A stretch of 34,378 nt of DNA from assembly GCA_902805885.1 (NCBI GenBank), contig CADCUM010000001.1:19440-53817 (forward strand), in the 5' to 3' direction. This document shows positions 20,562-29,425 of the stretch, one piece after another; the stretch's first letter is position 1; the number at the start of each line of letters is the position of its first letter. Made by a program: the position numbers and the translations under genes. The notes beneath the pieces were generated by a model, which was given only the letters and a program-made list of their open reading frames with translations, made no database searches and was not told where the DNA came from. The stretch comes from an uncultured Nocardioides sp. GTDB taxonomy: Bacteria > Actinomycetota > Actinomycetes > Propionibacteriales > Nocardioidaceae.

Positions 20562-21101
20562 GTCCTCGTCGAGGAGGCCCTCGCGCCGCGCCTGCGACAC
20601 GATCCGGCGGACGTTCTCGATGCTCCCGCAGTCGTCGTCGAGCTGACGGTTGCGCTCGGTGAGGAACTCCACGCCCAGGGACTCCCGGAACTCCGCGTCG
20701 ACCTCTTCGCGCGCGGGGTTGAGGATCGTCAGCTCCTCCTCGGTGAGGTGGTGGTTGAGGGCTGTGGCGAGGTCCTCGACCGCGTCCTCGAACTCCTCCG
20801 AGTCGGTGTCGGGGTGCTCGAGGACCTTGAGCATCGCCTCGTGCCCCTCGGCGTGCTCCTCCTCCCCGTGCTCCGCCTCGTGCTCGGTGATCGCGTCCTT
20901 GCGCTGCAGCTTGGGGTAGACGTGCTTCTCCTCGGCCTCCGCGTGGGCCACGTGCAGCGCCGCCAGTGCCTTGCGTACGGCGTCGCGGTCGGACGTGCTG
21001 TCCCGCAGGTCGCGCAGCAACGCCTCGAAACGACGGTGGTCGTCCAGGATCAGGTCGATGACGTCGCCCTGGACGGGCCTGCCGAGGTCGATGGAGGTCA
21101 T
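20532..21101 (-). CDS. Hemerythrin HHE-domain protein
   Basis: A 189-residue protein with a four-helix hemerythrin-like domain in about residues 10-130. Likely diiron ligands lie in D-D-H-R-R-F, H-V-A-H-A-E-A-E-E-K-H, H-E-A-E-H with G-H-E-A-M-L, and N-H-H-L-T-E-E-E. Such proteins bind oxygen, NO or iron and act in stress responses. A helical C-terminal extension and a very acidic tail (D-E-D-D-S-D-E-D-D-S-E-E) follow; the tail lies in the DNA repeat, so its length may vary between strains. ATG at 21101 is supported by TACGTT six bases upstream. It lies 34 bases downstream of uvrB on the same strand. Confidence 0.85.
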   Translation of the reverse strand: MTSIDLGRPVQGDVIDLILDDHRRFEALLRDLRDSTSDRDAVRKALAALHVAHAEAEEKHVYPKLQRKDAITEHEAEHGEEEHAEGHEAMLKVLEHPDTDSEEFEDAVEDLATALNHHLTEEELTILNPAREEVDAEFRESLGVEFLTERNRQLDDDCGSIENVRRIVSQARREGLLDEDDSDEDDSEE

Positions 21102-21107
21102 GCGGGC

Positions 21108-21113
21108 AACGTA
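21108..21113 (-). promoter_or_regulatory. -10 box, probable leaderless promoter of the hemerythrin gene
   Basis: On the minus strand TACGTT is followed by six bases and the ATG at 21101. Confidence 0.45.
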
Positions 21114-21135
21114 CCCGGTCCGCGCGCCCCTCTCC

Positions 21136-23265
21136 TCACTTCGTCGCCTCCATCATCTGGCGGAGCTCCTTCTTGAGGTCGTTGACCTCGTCGCGGAGGC
21201 GGGCGGCGACCTCGAACTGCAGCTCGGCGGCGGCGGCCTTCATCTGGTTGGTCAGCTCCTGGATGAGCTCGGCGAGGTCCGCGCTGGGGATGCCTGCGGT
21301 GTCGGGTGCGTCCTTGTGGATCCGCGACAGCGCGGGGGTCGGCGACTTGCCGGCCTTCACCCCGCCGGCCCGGCCCTTCTGGCCGACGTCGGCCCAGGTC
21401 TTGAGCAGCTCCTGCGTCGTCTCGTCCTCGCGGGCCAGCATCTCGGTGATGTCGGCGATCTTCTTGCGCAGCGGCTGGGGGTCGATGCCGCGCTCGGTGT
21501 TGTAGGCCACCTGGATCGCCCGTCGACGGTTGGTCTCGTCGATCGCCGAGGCCATCGAGGGCGTGATCTTGTCGGCGTACATGTGGACCTGGCCGGAGAC
21601 GTTGCGGGCCGCGCGCCCGATCGTCTGGATGAGGGACTTGTCGGAGCGCAGGAACCCCTCCTTGTCGGCGTCGAGGATCGCCACCAGCGAGACCTCGGGG
21701 AGGTCGAGCCCCTCGCGGAGCAGGTTGATGCCGACCAGGACGTCGTACTCGCCCATCCGGAGCTCCCGCAGGAGCTCGATCCGCCGCAGCGTGTCGACCT
21801 CGGAGTGGAGGTAGCGGGTCCGGATCCCCGCGTCGAGGAGGTAGTCGGTGAGGTCCTCGGACATCTTCTTGGTCAGCGTGGTGACCAGGACGCGCTCGTT
21901 CTTCTCCGTCCGCTCACGGATCTCGTGGATCAGGTCGTCGATCTGGCCCTTCGTCGGCTTGATGACGACCTCCGGGTCGACCAGCCCGGTCGGCCGGATG
22001 ATCTGCTGCACCGCGTTGTCGACCCCGCCGGTCTTGTCGAGCTCGTAGTTGCCGGGCGTCGCGGAGAGATAGATCGTCTGGCCGATGCGATCCAGGAACT
22101 CCTCGAACTTCAGCGGGCGGTTGTCCATCGCGCTGGGCAGCCGGAAGCCGTGGTCGACGAGGTTGCGCTTGCGCGACATGTCGCCCTCGTACATGCCGCC
22201 GACCTGCGGGACGGCGACGTGGGACTCGTCCACCACGAGCACGAAGTCCTCGGGGAAGTAGTCGAGCAGCGTGTTGGGCGCCGTGCCGCGGGTCCGGCCG
22301 TCCATGTGCATGGAGTAGTTCTCGATGCCCGAGCACGAGCCGACCTGCCGCATCATCTCCACGTCGTACGTCGTGCGCATCCGCAGGCGCTGGGCCTCCA
22401 GCAGCTTGCCCTGTCGCTCGAACGTCGCCAGCTGGTCCTCGAGCTCGAGCTCGATCCCCTTGATGGCCCGCTCCATCCGCTCGGGCCCGGCGACGTAGTG
22501 GGTGGCGGGGAAGACGTAGACCTCGGCGTCGTCGGAGACCACCTCACCGGTGATCGGGTGGAGCATCATCAGCCGCTCGATCTCGTCGCCGAAGAACTCC
22601 ACCCGGACCGCGAGCTCCTCGTAGACCGGGAAGATCTCGAGGGTGTCGCCGCGCACCCGGAACGTGCCGCGGGTGAACGACATGTCGTTGCGCGTGTACT
22701 GGATCTCCACGAGCCGGCGGAGCACCGAGTCGCGGTCGTGCTCCTCGCCCACCCGCAGCCGCAGCATCCGGTCGACGTACTCCTGGGGGGTGCCGAGACC
22801 GTAGATGCACGAGACCGTCGAGACCACGATGGTGTCGCGGCGGGTCAGCAGGCTGTTGGTCGCGCTGTGGCGGAGCCGCTCGACCTCCTCGTTGATGGAG
22901 GAGTCCTTCTCGATGTAGGTGTCGGTCTGCGGGACGTAGGCCTCGGGCTGGTAGTAGTCGTAGTAGGAGACGAAGTACTCCACCGCGTTGTGGGGCAGCA
23001 GCTCGCGGAACTCGTTGGCCAGCTGCGCGGCGAGCGTCTTGTTGGGCGCCATGACGAGCGTCGGGCGCTGCACCTGCTCGACGAGCCAGGCGGTCGTGGC
23101 GCTCTTGCCGGTGCCGGTGGCACCGAGCAGCACGATGTCGGGGCGTCCCTCGTCGAGACGGCGCGTCAGCTCGGCGATCGCCGCCGGCTGGTCACCCGCC
23201 GGCGAGTAGTCGGAGACGACCTTGAACGGCGCGAGCCGACGCTTGAGATCGGTGACTGGACGCAT
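21136..23265 (-). CDS. uvrB: UvrB, excinuclease ABC subunit B
   Basis: The helicase-like subunit that verifies DNA damage and recruits UvrC. The 709-residue protein has Walker A G-A-T-G-T-G-K-S at 48-55, the damage-binding beta-hairpin region around [12 protein letters not shown] (from about 97), Walker B-like V-V-D-E-S-H, helicase motifs in the second RecA domain (Q-T-I-G-R-A-A-R-N), and a C-terminal UVR domain that contacts UvrC. It is slightly longer than E. coli UvrB owing to a linker before the UVR domain. ATG at 23265 is supported by TACGCT six bases upstream and the usual M-R-P-V-T-D-L opening. Unlike uvrA, it has no full LexA box near its start. Confidence 0.98.
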   Translation of the reverse strand: MRPVTDLKRRLAPFKVVSDYSPAGDQPAAIAELTRRLDEGRPDIVLLGATGTGKSATTAWLVEQVQRPTLVMAPNKTLAAQLANEFRELLPHNAVEYFVSYYDYYQPEAYVPQTDTYIEKDSSINEEVERLRHSATNSLLTRRDTIVVSTVSCIYGLGTPQEYVDRMLRLRVGEEHDRDSVLRRLVEIQYTRNDMSFTRGTFRVRGDTLEIFPVYEELAVRVEFFGDEIERLMMLHPITGEVVSDDAEVYVFPATHYVAGPERMERAIKGIELELEDQLATFERQGKLLEAQRLRMRTTYDVEMMRQVGSCSGIENYSMHMDGRTRGTAPNTLLDYFPEDFVLVVDESHVAVPQVGGMYEGDMSRKRNLVDHGFRLPSAMDNRPLKFEEFLDRIGQTIYLSATPGNYELDKTGGVDNAVQQIIRPTGLVDPEVVIKPTKGQIDDLIHEIRERTEKNERVLVTTLTKKMSEDLTDYLLDAGIRTRYLHSEVDTLRRIELLRELRMGEYDVLVGINLLREGLDLPEVSLVAILDADKEGFLRSDKSLIQTIGRAARNVSGQVHMYADKITPSMASAIDETNRRRAIQVAYNTERGIDPQPLRKKIADITEMLAREDETTQELLKTWADVGQKGRAGGVKAGKSPTPALSRIHKDAPDTAGIPSADLAELIQELTNQMKAAAAELQFEVAARLRDEVNDLKKELRQMMEATK

Positions 23266-23271
23266 GCGTCG

Positions 23272-23277
23272 AGCGTA
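23272..23277 (-). promoter_or_regulatory. -10 box, probable leaderless promoter of uvrB
   Basis: On the minus strand TACGCT is followed by six bases and the ATG at 23265. Confidence 0.5.
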
Positions 23278-23355
23278 CGGGGAGCCACCGACAGCGGGCC
23301 GGTCGCTCGAACCCCCACGTCCGGCGTCCCGGGTGGAACGGCGTCGGGGTCGGCG

Positions 23356-23688
23356 TCAGCTCCGGCGACGGGTCAGGTGGACCTCGACGTCGTCGCCGTC
23401 GCCCTTGCCGATCGCCGCGCGGACCGCGGCCGCGACCGGGAGCTTGTGGGTGCCGTCGCCCAGCGCCATGAACGCGCCCTCGAACGGATGTCCGTCGACC
23501 GTGCCGGCGACCTTGACGAGGCCGCGGGTGCCGAGGAGCTCCGCGGAGCCGGGGAGCTGCACGCAGGTCCACGTGTCGCCCTCGCGGACCTTGCCGAGCG
23601 TGGCGGTGAAGGTGATGTCCAGCGGGCCCGGCCCGCGCGTGTGAGAGGTGGTCATGGAGTACTGACCGGTCGCCGGCCGACGACTCAT
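23356..23688 (-). CDS. DUF1905 domain protein
   Basis: A 110-residue small protein. From about residue 25 it has the DUF1905 beta-barrel pattern: I-T-F-T-A-T-L, then [19 protein letters not shown] and the [18 protein letters not shown] segment. The function of the domain is not established. ATG at 23688 overlaps the TGA of the upstream Kelch-like lipoprotein gene (ATGA), so I prefer it; ATG at 23655 would give the bare domain and is a real alternative. It is separated from uvrB by 90 bases. Confidence 0.85.
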   Translation of the reverse strand: MSRRPATGQYSMTTSHTRGPGPLDITFTATLGKVREGDTWTCVQLPGSAELLGTRGLVKVAGTVDGHPFEGAFMALGDGTHKLPVAAAVRAAIGKGDGDDVEVHLTRRRS

Positions 23689-24893
23689 CGGTCAGTGACC
23701 GGCGAACCTGCCGGAGCGGTCCACAGCCACGCGTCACCGACCAGCTCCCCACCCAGGCCCCGGCCGCTGGTCCCGTCCACCGGCCAGCGCGCGCCCCCGA
23801 AGACGAACAGGTCCCGCCCGAGTGCCGTGCTGGAGTCGTCGTGCACGTCCTCGCGCTCGGGCAGGGGCGACACCCGCGCGAAGTCGTCCGCAACGCTGTC
23901 GTAGACGAAGAGACGGTGGGCCACGGTCATCCGACCGACGCTGTTGGGGATGTCGTACGTCGCCCCGTCGCGGTCGAGGACCCCACGGAGGTCGTGCTCG
24001 TCGCCGGACTGGTCGGGCAGCGACCGCCACGTCCAGGTCGCGGGGTCCAGCAGCCAGCCCGGCGCCTCGATGAAGTGCCCGTTCAGCAACGGGCCGCGAT
24101 CGGTCGGGAACAGCTGGTAGCCCTGTCCCGGCGCCTCCGGCAGGCTCGTCCACTGCCGGGTGGTGAGATCGAGACGGGCAGCGGGCTTGCGAGCCGGCCT
24201 GCCGGCGTCGAGGTCGGCGATGACCGAGCCGGCCACCACCAGCGAGTCGCCGACCATCACGCCGGACCGGTCGAACACGGCCGGCAGCGGGTCGTCGGGA
24301 AGCGTCCCCCAGCGCCCGGAGCCCACGTCGAACACCGCGTCCGGCTTCTCGCCCCGCTCGTCGCTGCCCGAGAGCACCACGAGGCGGTCGCCCGCCGCCA
24401 CGAGCGAGGCGTACCGCAGACCCGGTGGCGAGCCGTGGTCCGACCACCGGTCGCGCGCGACGTCGTACTCCAAGAGGCGGAGCGGCCCGTCGCACACGGG
24501 ACTCGCGCCACAGGCGGACAGCACGAAGGCGGAGCCGCCCACCACCGCGGTCGAGCGCTCCCCGGCGAGCAGCCCGAACGGCGCGGGCGCAGCGGTGCGC
24601 CAGGTCGCGGACGTCGCGTCGTACACCGCACCGTCGCGGAGGGGCGGGTCCTCGGGGTAGGCACAGCTCGCCGTCGGCGGGCACAGGAACTCCCAGCCCC
24701 CCACGACCAGCACCCGGTCGTCGATCCCCACGACGACCGCCCGGGTCCGAGGGGTGAGCGGCGGGTCCGGCAGCCGCTGCCACGCCCCGGACGCCGTTGC
24801 GACCTCCGGTCGCTGCCCGACGGGGTCGCCGCAACCGGCGAGGGTGAGCAGCACCAGCACCGCGAGAGCGCTCCACGTCCGACGTCGTCGCAT
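23685..24893 (-). CDS. Kelch-like beta-propeller lipoprotein
   Basis: A 402-residue lipoprotein on the outer face of the membrane. The signal peptide R-R-R-R-T-W then hydrophobic residues ends in lipobox L-A-G-C. The body has repeats of the Kelch/galactose-oxidase type: paired short strands with [49 protein letters not shown] and L-F-V-F-G-G, which suits a six- or seven-bladed propeller. It has no visible catalytic residues, so a binding role is more likely. ATG at 24893 has AGAGGG upstream. Its stop overlaps the start of the DUF1905 gene. Confidence 0.82.
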   Translation of the reverse strand: MRRRRTWSALAVLVLLTLAGCGDPVGQRPEVATASGAWQRLPDPPLTPRTRAVVVGIDDRVLVVGGWEFLCPPTASCAYPEDPPLRDGAVYDATSATWRTAAPAPFGLLAGERSTAVVGGSAFVLSACGASPVCDGPLRLLEYDVARDRWSDHGSPPGLRYASLVAAGDRLVVLSGSDERGEKPDAVFDVGSGRWGTLPDDPLPAVFDRSGVMVGDSLVVAGSVIADLDAGRPARKPAARLDLTTRQWTSLPEAPGQGYQLFPTDRGPLLNGHFIEAPGWLLDPATWTWRSLPDQSGDEHDLRGVLDRDGATYDIPNSVGRMTVAHRLFVYDSVADDFARVSPLPEREDVHDDSSTALGRDLFVFGGARWPVDGTSGRGLGGELVGDAWLWTAPAGSPVTDR

Positions 24894-24980
24894 GTCCGCC
24901 CTCTCTCGTTCTGGCCCCTCCTGGTGTGACGCCAAGCCACGCTCCCGGGTTCCGCGAGCCGCGCCACTACCCGACCTCGC

Positions 24981-24986
24981 TAGATT
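24981..24986 (+). promoter_or_regulatory. -10 box, probable leaderless promoter of the phospholipase D gene
   Basis: TAGATT is followed by six bases (ggcgcc) and the GTG at 24993. Confidence 0.55.
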
Positions 24987-24992
24987 GGCGCC

Positions 24993-26237
24993 GTGACCGC
25001 TGCCCGGGTGCTGACCGTCGTACGGCGCACGCTGCTGTCGCTGCTCGGCCTGCAGGTCGGGTTCGCGATCGTGCTCTCGGTCGTCGACTCCTACCGCCGA
25101 CGCGGGAAGAAGCCACGGCCCTTCCCGGTGACGCGCCCCCAGACCGTCGAGGTGGGCGACGGCGAGCTCACGACGTACACCTACGGGCAGGACCTCTACG
25201 ACGACATGCTCGCCGCGATCGACGGGGCGCGGAAGCAGGTCCTCTTCGAGACCTACATCTGGAAGGGCGACGAGGTCGGCGAGCGCTTCAAGGCGGCGCT
25301 CACCGCGGCGGCGGCCCGCGGCGTCGAGGTCCACTGCATCTACGACGGCTTCGCCAACCTGGTCGTCGCGCCGGCCTTCAAGCGGTTCCCGCCGTCGCTC
25401 AAGGTGCTGCGCTACCCGGTGTGGACCGCGGGCCTCAGGTTCTGGAAGCTGCGTCACTACGGCCGCGACCACCGCAAGCTGCTGGTCGTCGACGACGAGG
25501 TCGGCTTCCTCGGCGGCTACAACATCGGCTCCCCCTACGCCACGGAGTGGCGCGACACCCACGTGCGGATCACCGGACCCGGCGTGTGGGACCTCAAGCG
25601 TGCCTTCGCCGACTTCTGGAACCTCAACCGGCGACGGGTCCTGCAGCGCAGCGCCCGACCGCTGCTGCTGGAGACCGCCTCGACGTGGGAGCCGGCGATC
25701 CGCATCCACCGCAACGTCCCCCGGCTGTGGCACTTCCCGATCCGGTCGATGTACCTCGAGGCGATCCACCGGGCGAGCCGCAACATCTGGATCACCCAGG
25801 CCTACTTCCTGCCCGACCAGGACTTCGTGGACTCGCTGGTGGCCGCGGCGCAGCGGGGCGTCGACGTACGGATCCTGCTGCCGCTGAAGTCCAACCACAT
25901 CGTGGCCGACTGGATCTCGCGCGGCTACTACGGCCAGCTGCTCTCGGCCGGGGTGTGCGTGCTGCGCTACCGCGACGCGATGGTGCACGCCAAGACCGCG
26001 ACGATCGACGGCAACTGGTCGACCGTGGGCACCGCCAACATCGACCGGCTCAGCCTCCAGGGCAACTACGAGATCAACCTCGAGATCATCGACTCGGGCT
26101 TCGCCGAGGCGATGGAGCGGATCTTCCGCACCGACCAGGGCAACTGCCTCGAGCTGACGCTCAGCGAGTGGGAGGCGCGCGACCTCAACCGCAAGTTCAC
26201 CGAGAGCTTCCTGGGACCGCTCCGGCCGCTGCTCTGA
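24993..26237 (+). CDS. Phospholipase D family protein, cardiolipin-synthase-like
   Basis: A 414-residue enzyme with two HKD motifs: H160-R-K162-L-L-V-V-D167 and H332-A-K334-T-A-T-I-D339, the paired half-sites of the phospholipase D superfamily. An N-terminal hydrophobic helix (about 10-32) followed by R-R-R-G-K-K anchors it to the cytoplasmic membrane face. Context around the first motif (F-L-G-G-Y-N-I-G) and second (V-G-T-A-N-I-D-R-L-S) is that of bacterial cardiolipin synthases, though these normally have two membrane helices, so this is a shorter relative. The start is GTG at 24993, supported by TAGATT six bases upstream. It converges on the AlkA-like gene with a gap of 37 bases. Confidence 0.88.
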   Translation: MTAARVLTVVRRTLLSLLGLQVGFAIVLSVVDSYRRRGKKPRPFPVTRPQTVEVGDGELTTYTYGQDLYDDMLAAIDGARKQVLFETYIWKGDEVGERFKAALTAAAARGVEVHCIYDGFANLVVAPAFKRFPPSLKVLRYPVWTAGLRFWKLRHYGRDHRKLLVVDDEVGFLGGYNIGSPYATEWRDTHVRITGPGVWDLKRAFADFWNLNRRRVLQRSARPLLLETASTWEPAIRIHRNVPRLWHFPIRSMYLEAIHRASRNIWITQAYFLPDQDFVDSLVAAAQRGVDVRILLPLKSNHIVADWISRGYYGQLLSAGVCVLRYRDAMVHAKTATIDGNWSTVGTANIDRLSLQGNYEINLEIIDSGFAEAMERIFRTDQGNCLELTLSEWEARDLNRKFTESFLGPLRPLL

Positions 26238-26274
26238 GCGCGGCGGCACGGAGCGCCGGCTGGGCGTCGGCCGG

Positions 26275-27207
26275 TCAGTGGGTCGGCAGGTGCGTGGGCA
26301 GGCTCATCCGGGGCCCGCGCCGGGGCCGGGTGGGTCCGCCGGCGCAGGCCATGGCGGCGGCGCGGCCACGCTGCGGGCGGTAGGGCTCGAGGAGCTCGGC
26401 CATCTCGTCGTCGGTGATGTCGTGGCCGAGGATCGCCCAGCCGACGTGGTTGGCGAGGTGGTAGTCGCCGAAGCTGACGGCATCGGGATCGCCGAGGGCG
26501 CGCTGCCGGACCTCCGCGCTCGTCCACACACCGATGCCGGGGAGGGACCGGAGGCGGCGGTCGGCCTCCGCGTGGTCCAGGTCGACCAGCCGCTCCAGGG
26601 ACGTCGCCACCCGGCACGCCGTGACGACGGTGCGCGACCGGGCCGGGTCGACCCCGAGCTGCAGCCACTCCCAGGACGGGACGGCGGCGATCGCTGCCGC
26701 CGTGGGCTGGACGCGCAGCCGCAGGCCCTCGACCGGTCCGGGAGCCGGCTCGCCGTGGCGCTGGACCAGCTTGCGGAACGAGCCGAAGGCCTCCTTGCCG
26801 GTGACCTTCTGCTCGAGGATCGAGGGGACCAGCGACTCCATGACCAGGCCCGTGCGCCCGAGGCGCCAGTGGGGACGCGTCCGCACGCCGCGCTCGACCG
26901 CGGGGTGGTGGGCCACGAACCCGGACGGGTCGTCGTCGGCGCCGAGCAGCCCCGGCATCCGGTCCAGCGCCCACTCGGCCCCGGGGCCCCACGCCCGGCC
27001 GAGGACCACGCCGTCCCGCGGTCGCGGCTGCACGCACAGGGTCGCCGCGCCGACCGGCGTGCGCATGGCACGCCAGGTGCGGCCGGCGTCGTCGGTGCGC
27101 TGGGTCGGGTCGCCGGCTCCGCGCCGCTGGGGACGCAGCACCTGCTCCGGCGCGCACGGCCACGCGGGCCGCCACTCGCGCGCCAGCGGGGTCCGGTCGG
27201 GTATCAC
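26275..27207 (-). CDS. DNA-3-methyladenine glycosylase-like protein (AlkA/HhH-GPD)
   Basis: A 310-residue base-excision repair glycosylase of the helix-hairpin-helix family. The hairpin is L-P-G-I-G-V-W-T-S at 222-230. The catalytic Asp is probably D248 in F-G-D-Y-H, matching D238 of E. coli AlkA in position after the hairpin. The segment S-I-L-E-Q-K-V-T at about 129-136 matches the S-I-x-x-Q-Q-V-S-family stretch that binds damaged DNA. No iron-sulfur Cys cluster is present, so it is not an EndoIII/MutY type. GTG at 27207 is supported by TAGCGT seven bases upstream. It is divergent from tryptophan dioxygenase and has no Ada regulatory domain. Confidence 0.85.
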   Translation of the reverse strand: MIPDRTPLAREWRPAWPCAPEQVLRPQRRGAGDPTQRTDDAGRTWRAMRTPVGAATLCVQPRPRDGVVLGRAWGPGAEWALDRMPGLLGADDDPSGFVAHHPAVERGVRTRPHWRLGRTGLVMESLVPSILEQKVTGKEAFGSFRKLVQRHGEPAPGPVEGLRLRVQPTAAAIAAVPSWEWLQLGVDPARSRTVVTACRVATSLERLVDLDHAEADRRLRSLPGIGVWTSAEVRQRALGDPDAVSFGDYHLANHVGWAILGHDITDDEMAELLEPYRPQRGRAAAMACAGGPTRPRRGPRMSLPTHLPTH

Positions 27208-27214
27208 GCCTCCG

Positions 27215-27220
27215 ACGCTA
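27215..27220 (-). promoter_or_regulatory. -10 box, probable leaderless promoter of the glycosylase gene
   Basis: On the minus strand TAGCGT is followed by seven bases and the GTG at 27207. Confidence 0.45.
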
Positions 27221-27253
27221 GACGACGGGTCCGACGCCCCGCCCGCGAACGAC

Positions 27254-27259
27254 TAGGTT
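27254..27259 (+). promoter_or_regulatory. -10 box, probable leaderless promoter of kynA
   Basis: TAGGTT is followed by seven bases (ggtcacc) and the ATG at 27267. It is divergent from the glycosylase promoter, with 33 bases between the two -10 boxes. Confidence 0.5.
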
Positions 27260-27266
27260 GGTCACC

Positions 27267-28121
27267 ATGGCGATCCCGGACAACCAGCGTGAGCTCGAGG
27301 AGGGCATCGAGCGCGACTTCAGCAGTGCGATGTCCTACGGCGACTACCTCCGCCTCGACCTCCTGCTGGCCGCCCAGCAGCCGCAGAGCACGCCCTCGCA
27401 GCACGACGAGCTGCTCTTCATCGTCCAGCACCAGGTCGCGGAGCTGTGGCTCAAGCTGATGATCCACGAGGTGCGGTCGGCCCGCGAGCTGCTGCGGAGC
27501 GACGACCTGGCGCCCGCCCTCAAGCGGCTGGCGCGGGTCAAGCACATCCAGCGCGAGCTCACCGACCAGTGGTCGGTGCTGGCGACGCTGACGCCGAGCG
27601 AGTACGCCCAGATCCGGCCGTTCCTCGCCACGTCGTCGGGGTTCCAGTCGGGGCAGTACCGCGAGGTCGAGTTCCTCCTCGGCAACAAGAGCGCCGACAT
27701 GGTCAAGGTCTTCGACCACGACCCGCCGGTGCGTGACGCGCTGCAGCAGCTGCTCGGCGAGCCCTCGTTGTACGACGACTTCCTCCGCTACCTCGCCCGC
27801 CAGGGGTACGCCGTCCCCCCGGCCGTGCTGGAGCGCGACGTCGCGCAGACCCACGTGGTGAACGACGAGCTGGTGTCCGTCTTCGCGGACGTCTACGCGG
27901 CACCGGACCAGCACTGGGGCGTCTACGAGACCTGCGAGGAGCTCGTCGACATCGAGGACAACTTCCAGAACTGGCGCTTCCGGCACCTGCAGGTCGTCCA
28001 GCGCGTCATCGGCCACAAGACCGGGACCGGCGGCTCGTCGGGCGTCGACTTCCTGCGCCGGGCCCTGGACCTCACCTTCTTCCCCGAGCTCTACGAGGTC
28101 CGCACCCGCATCGGGTCCTGA
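27267..28121 (+). CDS. kynA: Tryptophan 2,3-dioxygenase
   Basis: A heme enzyme that opens the indole ring of L-tryptophan to give N-formylkynurenine, the first step of the kynurenine pathway. The 284-residue protein has H55 (I-V-Q-H-Q-V-A-E-L-W-L-K) and the heme-ligand H240 (W-R-F-R-H-L-Q-V-V), the same numbers as the well-studied Xanthomonas enzyme. Y-R-E-V-E-F-L-L-G-N-K contributes the substrate-binding Arg, and G-T-G-G-S-S-G-V-D-F is the flexible loop that closes on substrate. ATG at 27267 is preferred to an in-frame TTG at 27258, which lies inside the -10 box. Kynureninase and formamidase genes are not in the window. It ends five bases before the convergent gene. Confidence 0.96.
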   Translation: MAIPDNQRELEEGIERDFSSAMSYGDYLRLDLLLAAQQPQSTPSQHDELLFIVQHQVAELWLKLMIHEVRSARELLRSDDLAPALKRLARVKHIQRELTDQWSVLATLTPSEYAQIRPFLATSSGFQSGQYREVEFLLGNKSADMVKVFDHDPPVRDALQQLLGEPSLYDDFLRYLARQGYAVPPAVLERDVAQTHVVNDELVSVFADVYAAPDQHWGVYETCEELVDIEDNFQNWRFRHLQVVQRVIGHKTGTGGSSGVDFLRRALDLTFFPELYEVRTRIGS

Positions 28122-28126
28122 CGGGC

Positions 28127-28750
28127 TCAGCGAGCCGGCCGCTCGATCGTCGTCACCACGGCGGTGACGCTCGGTCGGCGCGGCGTCGAGGAGAACCCGA
28201 AGCGGCAGGGCGGGTCGACGGGGGCGAGCGTGCCGAGGTCGGTGCCGCGCCAGGTGCCGCGCAGGGCCGTGACCGACCGCACCGACGTGGCGCCGTACCA
28301 CTCGCGGCGGTCGCGGCCGGCGCTCCCGCGCGTGCGCACCCCGCGCAGGACGACGCGGGCGACGGGGTCCGTCAGCGCGCACCACGCCGGCGCGGTGGCG
28401 AGGCGGTCGGGGACGAGGTCGAGCACCCGCCCCAGGAGCGTCGTCCTGCCGACCGCCAGGTCGAGGGCCAGGGGCTCCGAGTCGACGCGCCACCCGCTCG
28501 TCGTGTCGCTGACGGTGACGGGCGTGATGACGTGCTCGTCGAAGGCGTACGTCGCCGCGACGAACTCGCGCGTCCGCTCGTCGGGCGCCACCAGGACCCG
28601 GTGACCGCTCGCGTCCTCGACCATGAGGTCGGCGAAGGAGCCCCACGGGGAGTCGTCCCACCGGCCCACGACCACCCGGACGCCGCTGGTGCTGCCCGCA
28701 CCGGCGATCCGTCCGGTGAAGCGCTCCCGGACCGTGGACCCAGCGGTCAC
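28127..28750 (-). CDS. Conserved-looking protein of unknown function coupled to PaiB-like gene
   Basis: A 207-residue cytoplasmic-looking protein that I do not recognise. It begins V-R-E-R-F-T-G-R-I-A-G-A-G-S-T-S-G and has a strand-rich N-terminal half with V-V-V-G-R-W-D-D-S-P-W-G and F-A-D-L-M-V-E, a central F-V-A-A-T-Y-x-F-D-E segment, and an Arg-rich C-terminus. It has one Cys in W-C-A-L and another near the end, no signal peptide and no membrane helix. The start GTG at 28750 overlaps the TGA of the PaiB-like gene (GTGA), so it depends on translation of that gene. Codon use matches the neighbours. No function is proposed. Confidence 0.7.
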   Translation of the reverse strand: MTAGSTVRERFTGRIAGAGSTSGVRVVVGRWDDSPWGSFADLMVEDASGHRVLVAPDERTREFVAATYAFDEHVITPVTVSDTTSGWRVDSEPLALDLAVGRTTLLGRVLDLVPDRLATAPAWCALTDPVARVVLRGVRTRGSAGRDRREWYGATSVRSVTALRGTWRGTDLGTLAPVDPPCRFGFSSTPRRPSVTAVVTTIERPAR

Positions 28751-29370
28751 GGAGCGACCAGTCCCTCGGGCTCGATCCCGTCGGCCGCCAGGCCGGCGGC
28801 GACCCCGCGCCGGTCGGCGTCCGAGCGGTTCTGGCTGAGCTTCGCCTTCGCCTCCACGGACTCCACGAGCAGCTCGACGCCGACGATCGGTCGCAGGTTC
28901 TTGCGGACGTAGTCCTCGGGTGCGTCCGTGACGTGCCAGCGGGCGGGGCGACCGGCCTCGTGGTGGTCGGTCAGCCGGGTGACCACGTCGAGGACCCAGT
29001 CGGGGTCGTCGTGGACGTGGATGCGTCCGCGGAGGTGCACGACGGAGTAGTTCCAGGTCGGGACGACCTTGCCGTGCTCGGCCTTGGAGGCGTACCACGA
29101 GGGGCTGACGTAGGCGTCCGGCCCGGTGACGACGGCCAGGGCGGGCGCGCCGTCCACGACGCGGCGCCAGTGGCTGTTCGCCCGGGCGAGGTGGCCCAGC
29201 AGGCGGTCGCCGTCCCACAGCACCGGCAGGAAGGTGGCGTCCGGGACGTCGTCCTCGCCGACGGTGACGAGCTGGGCGGCGGCGATGGCGGCGACGAACC
29301 CGCGGACGTCGTCGTCGGCCATCCGGTTGAACGCAGGGGTGTAGAGGCTCGGGTCGGGCACGCGATCCAT
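28747..29370 (-). CDS. FMN-binding split-barrel protein (PaiB family)
   Basis: A 207-residue protein of the PaiB/FMN-binding negative transcriptional regulator family. Family motifs are visible: L-Y-T-P-A-F-N, F-L-P-V-L-W-D-G, L-L-G-H-L-A-R-A-N-S-H-W, Y-V-S-P-S-W-Y and V-V-P-T-W-N-Y-S-V-V-H, which form the FMN-binding barrel dimer. In Bacillus, PaiB represses sporulation and protease genes, but most members have unproven roles and no DNA-binding motif is obvious here. The start is taken as ATG at 29370; GTG at 29361 would suit the family N-terminus too. It is the first gene of a two-gene operon with 28127-28750, divergent from ligB. Confidence 0.88.
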   Translation of the reverse strand: MDRVPDPSLYTPAFNRMADDDVRGFVAAIAAAQLVTVGEDDVPDATFLPVLWDGDRLLGHLARANSHWRRVVDGAPALAVVTGPDAYVSPSWYASKAEHGKVVPTWNYSVVHLRGRIHVHDDPDWVLDVVTRLTDHHEAGRPARWHVTDAPEDYVRKNLRPIVGVELLVESVEAKAKLSQNRSDADRRGVAAGLAADGIEPEGLVAP

Positions 29371-29425
29371 CCTGCCGTGCTGAGGGTGAGCAGCGACGTC
29401 GGTGGCCGGTGCGACGATGTGGCCC

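Noticed and set aside
23307..23322. Possible LexA box upstream of uvrB
   Set aside because: Only the TCGAAC half is present; the other half (acgtcc) does not match GTTCGA.
20971..23904. Very long + strand frame (over 900 codons) across uvrB
   Set aside because: Antisense shadow of uvrB and neighbours, with no recognisable domain and low-complexity Leu/Val/Asp composition.
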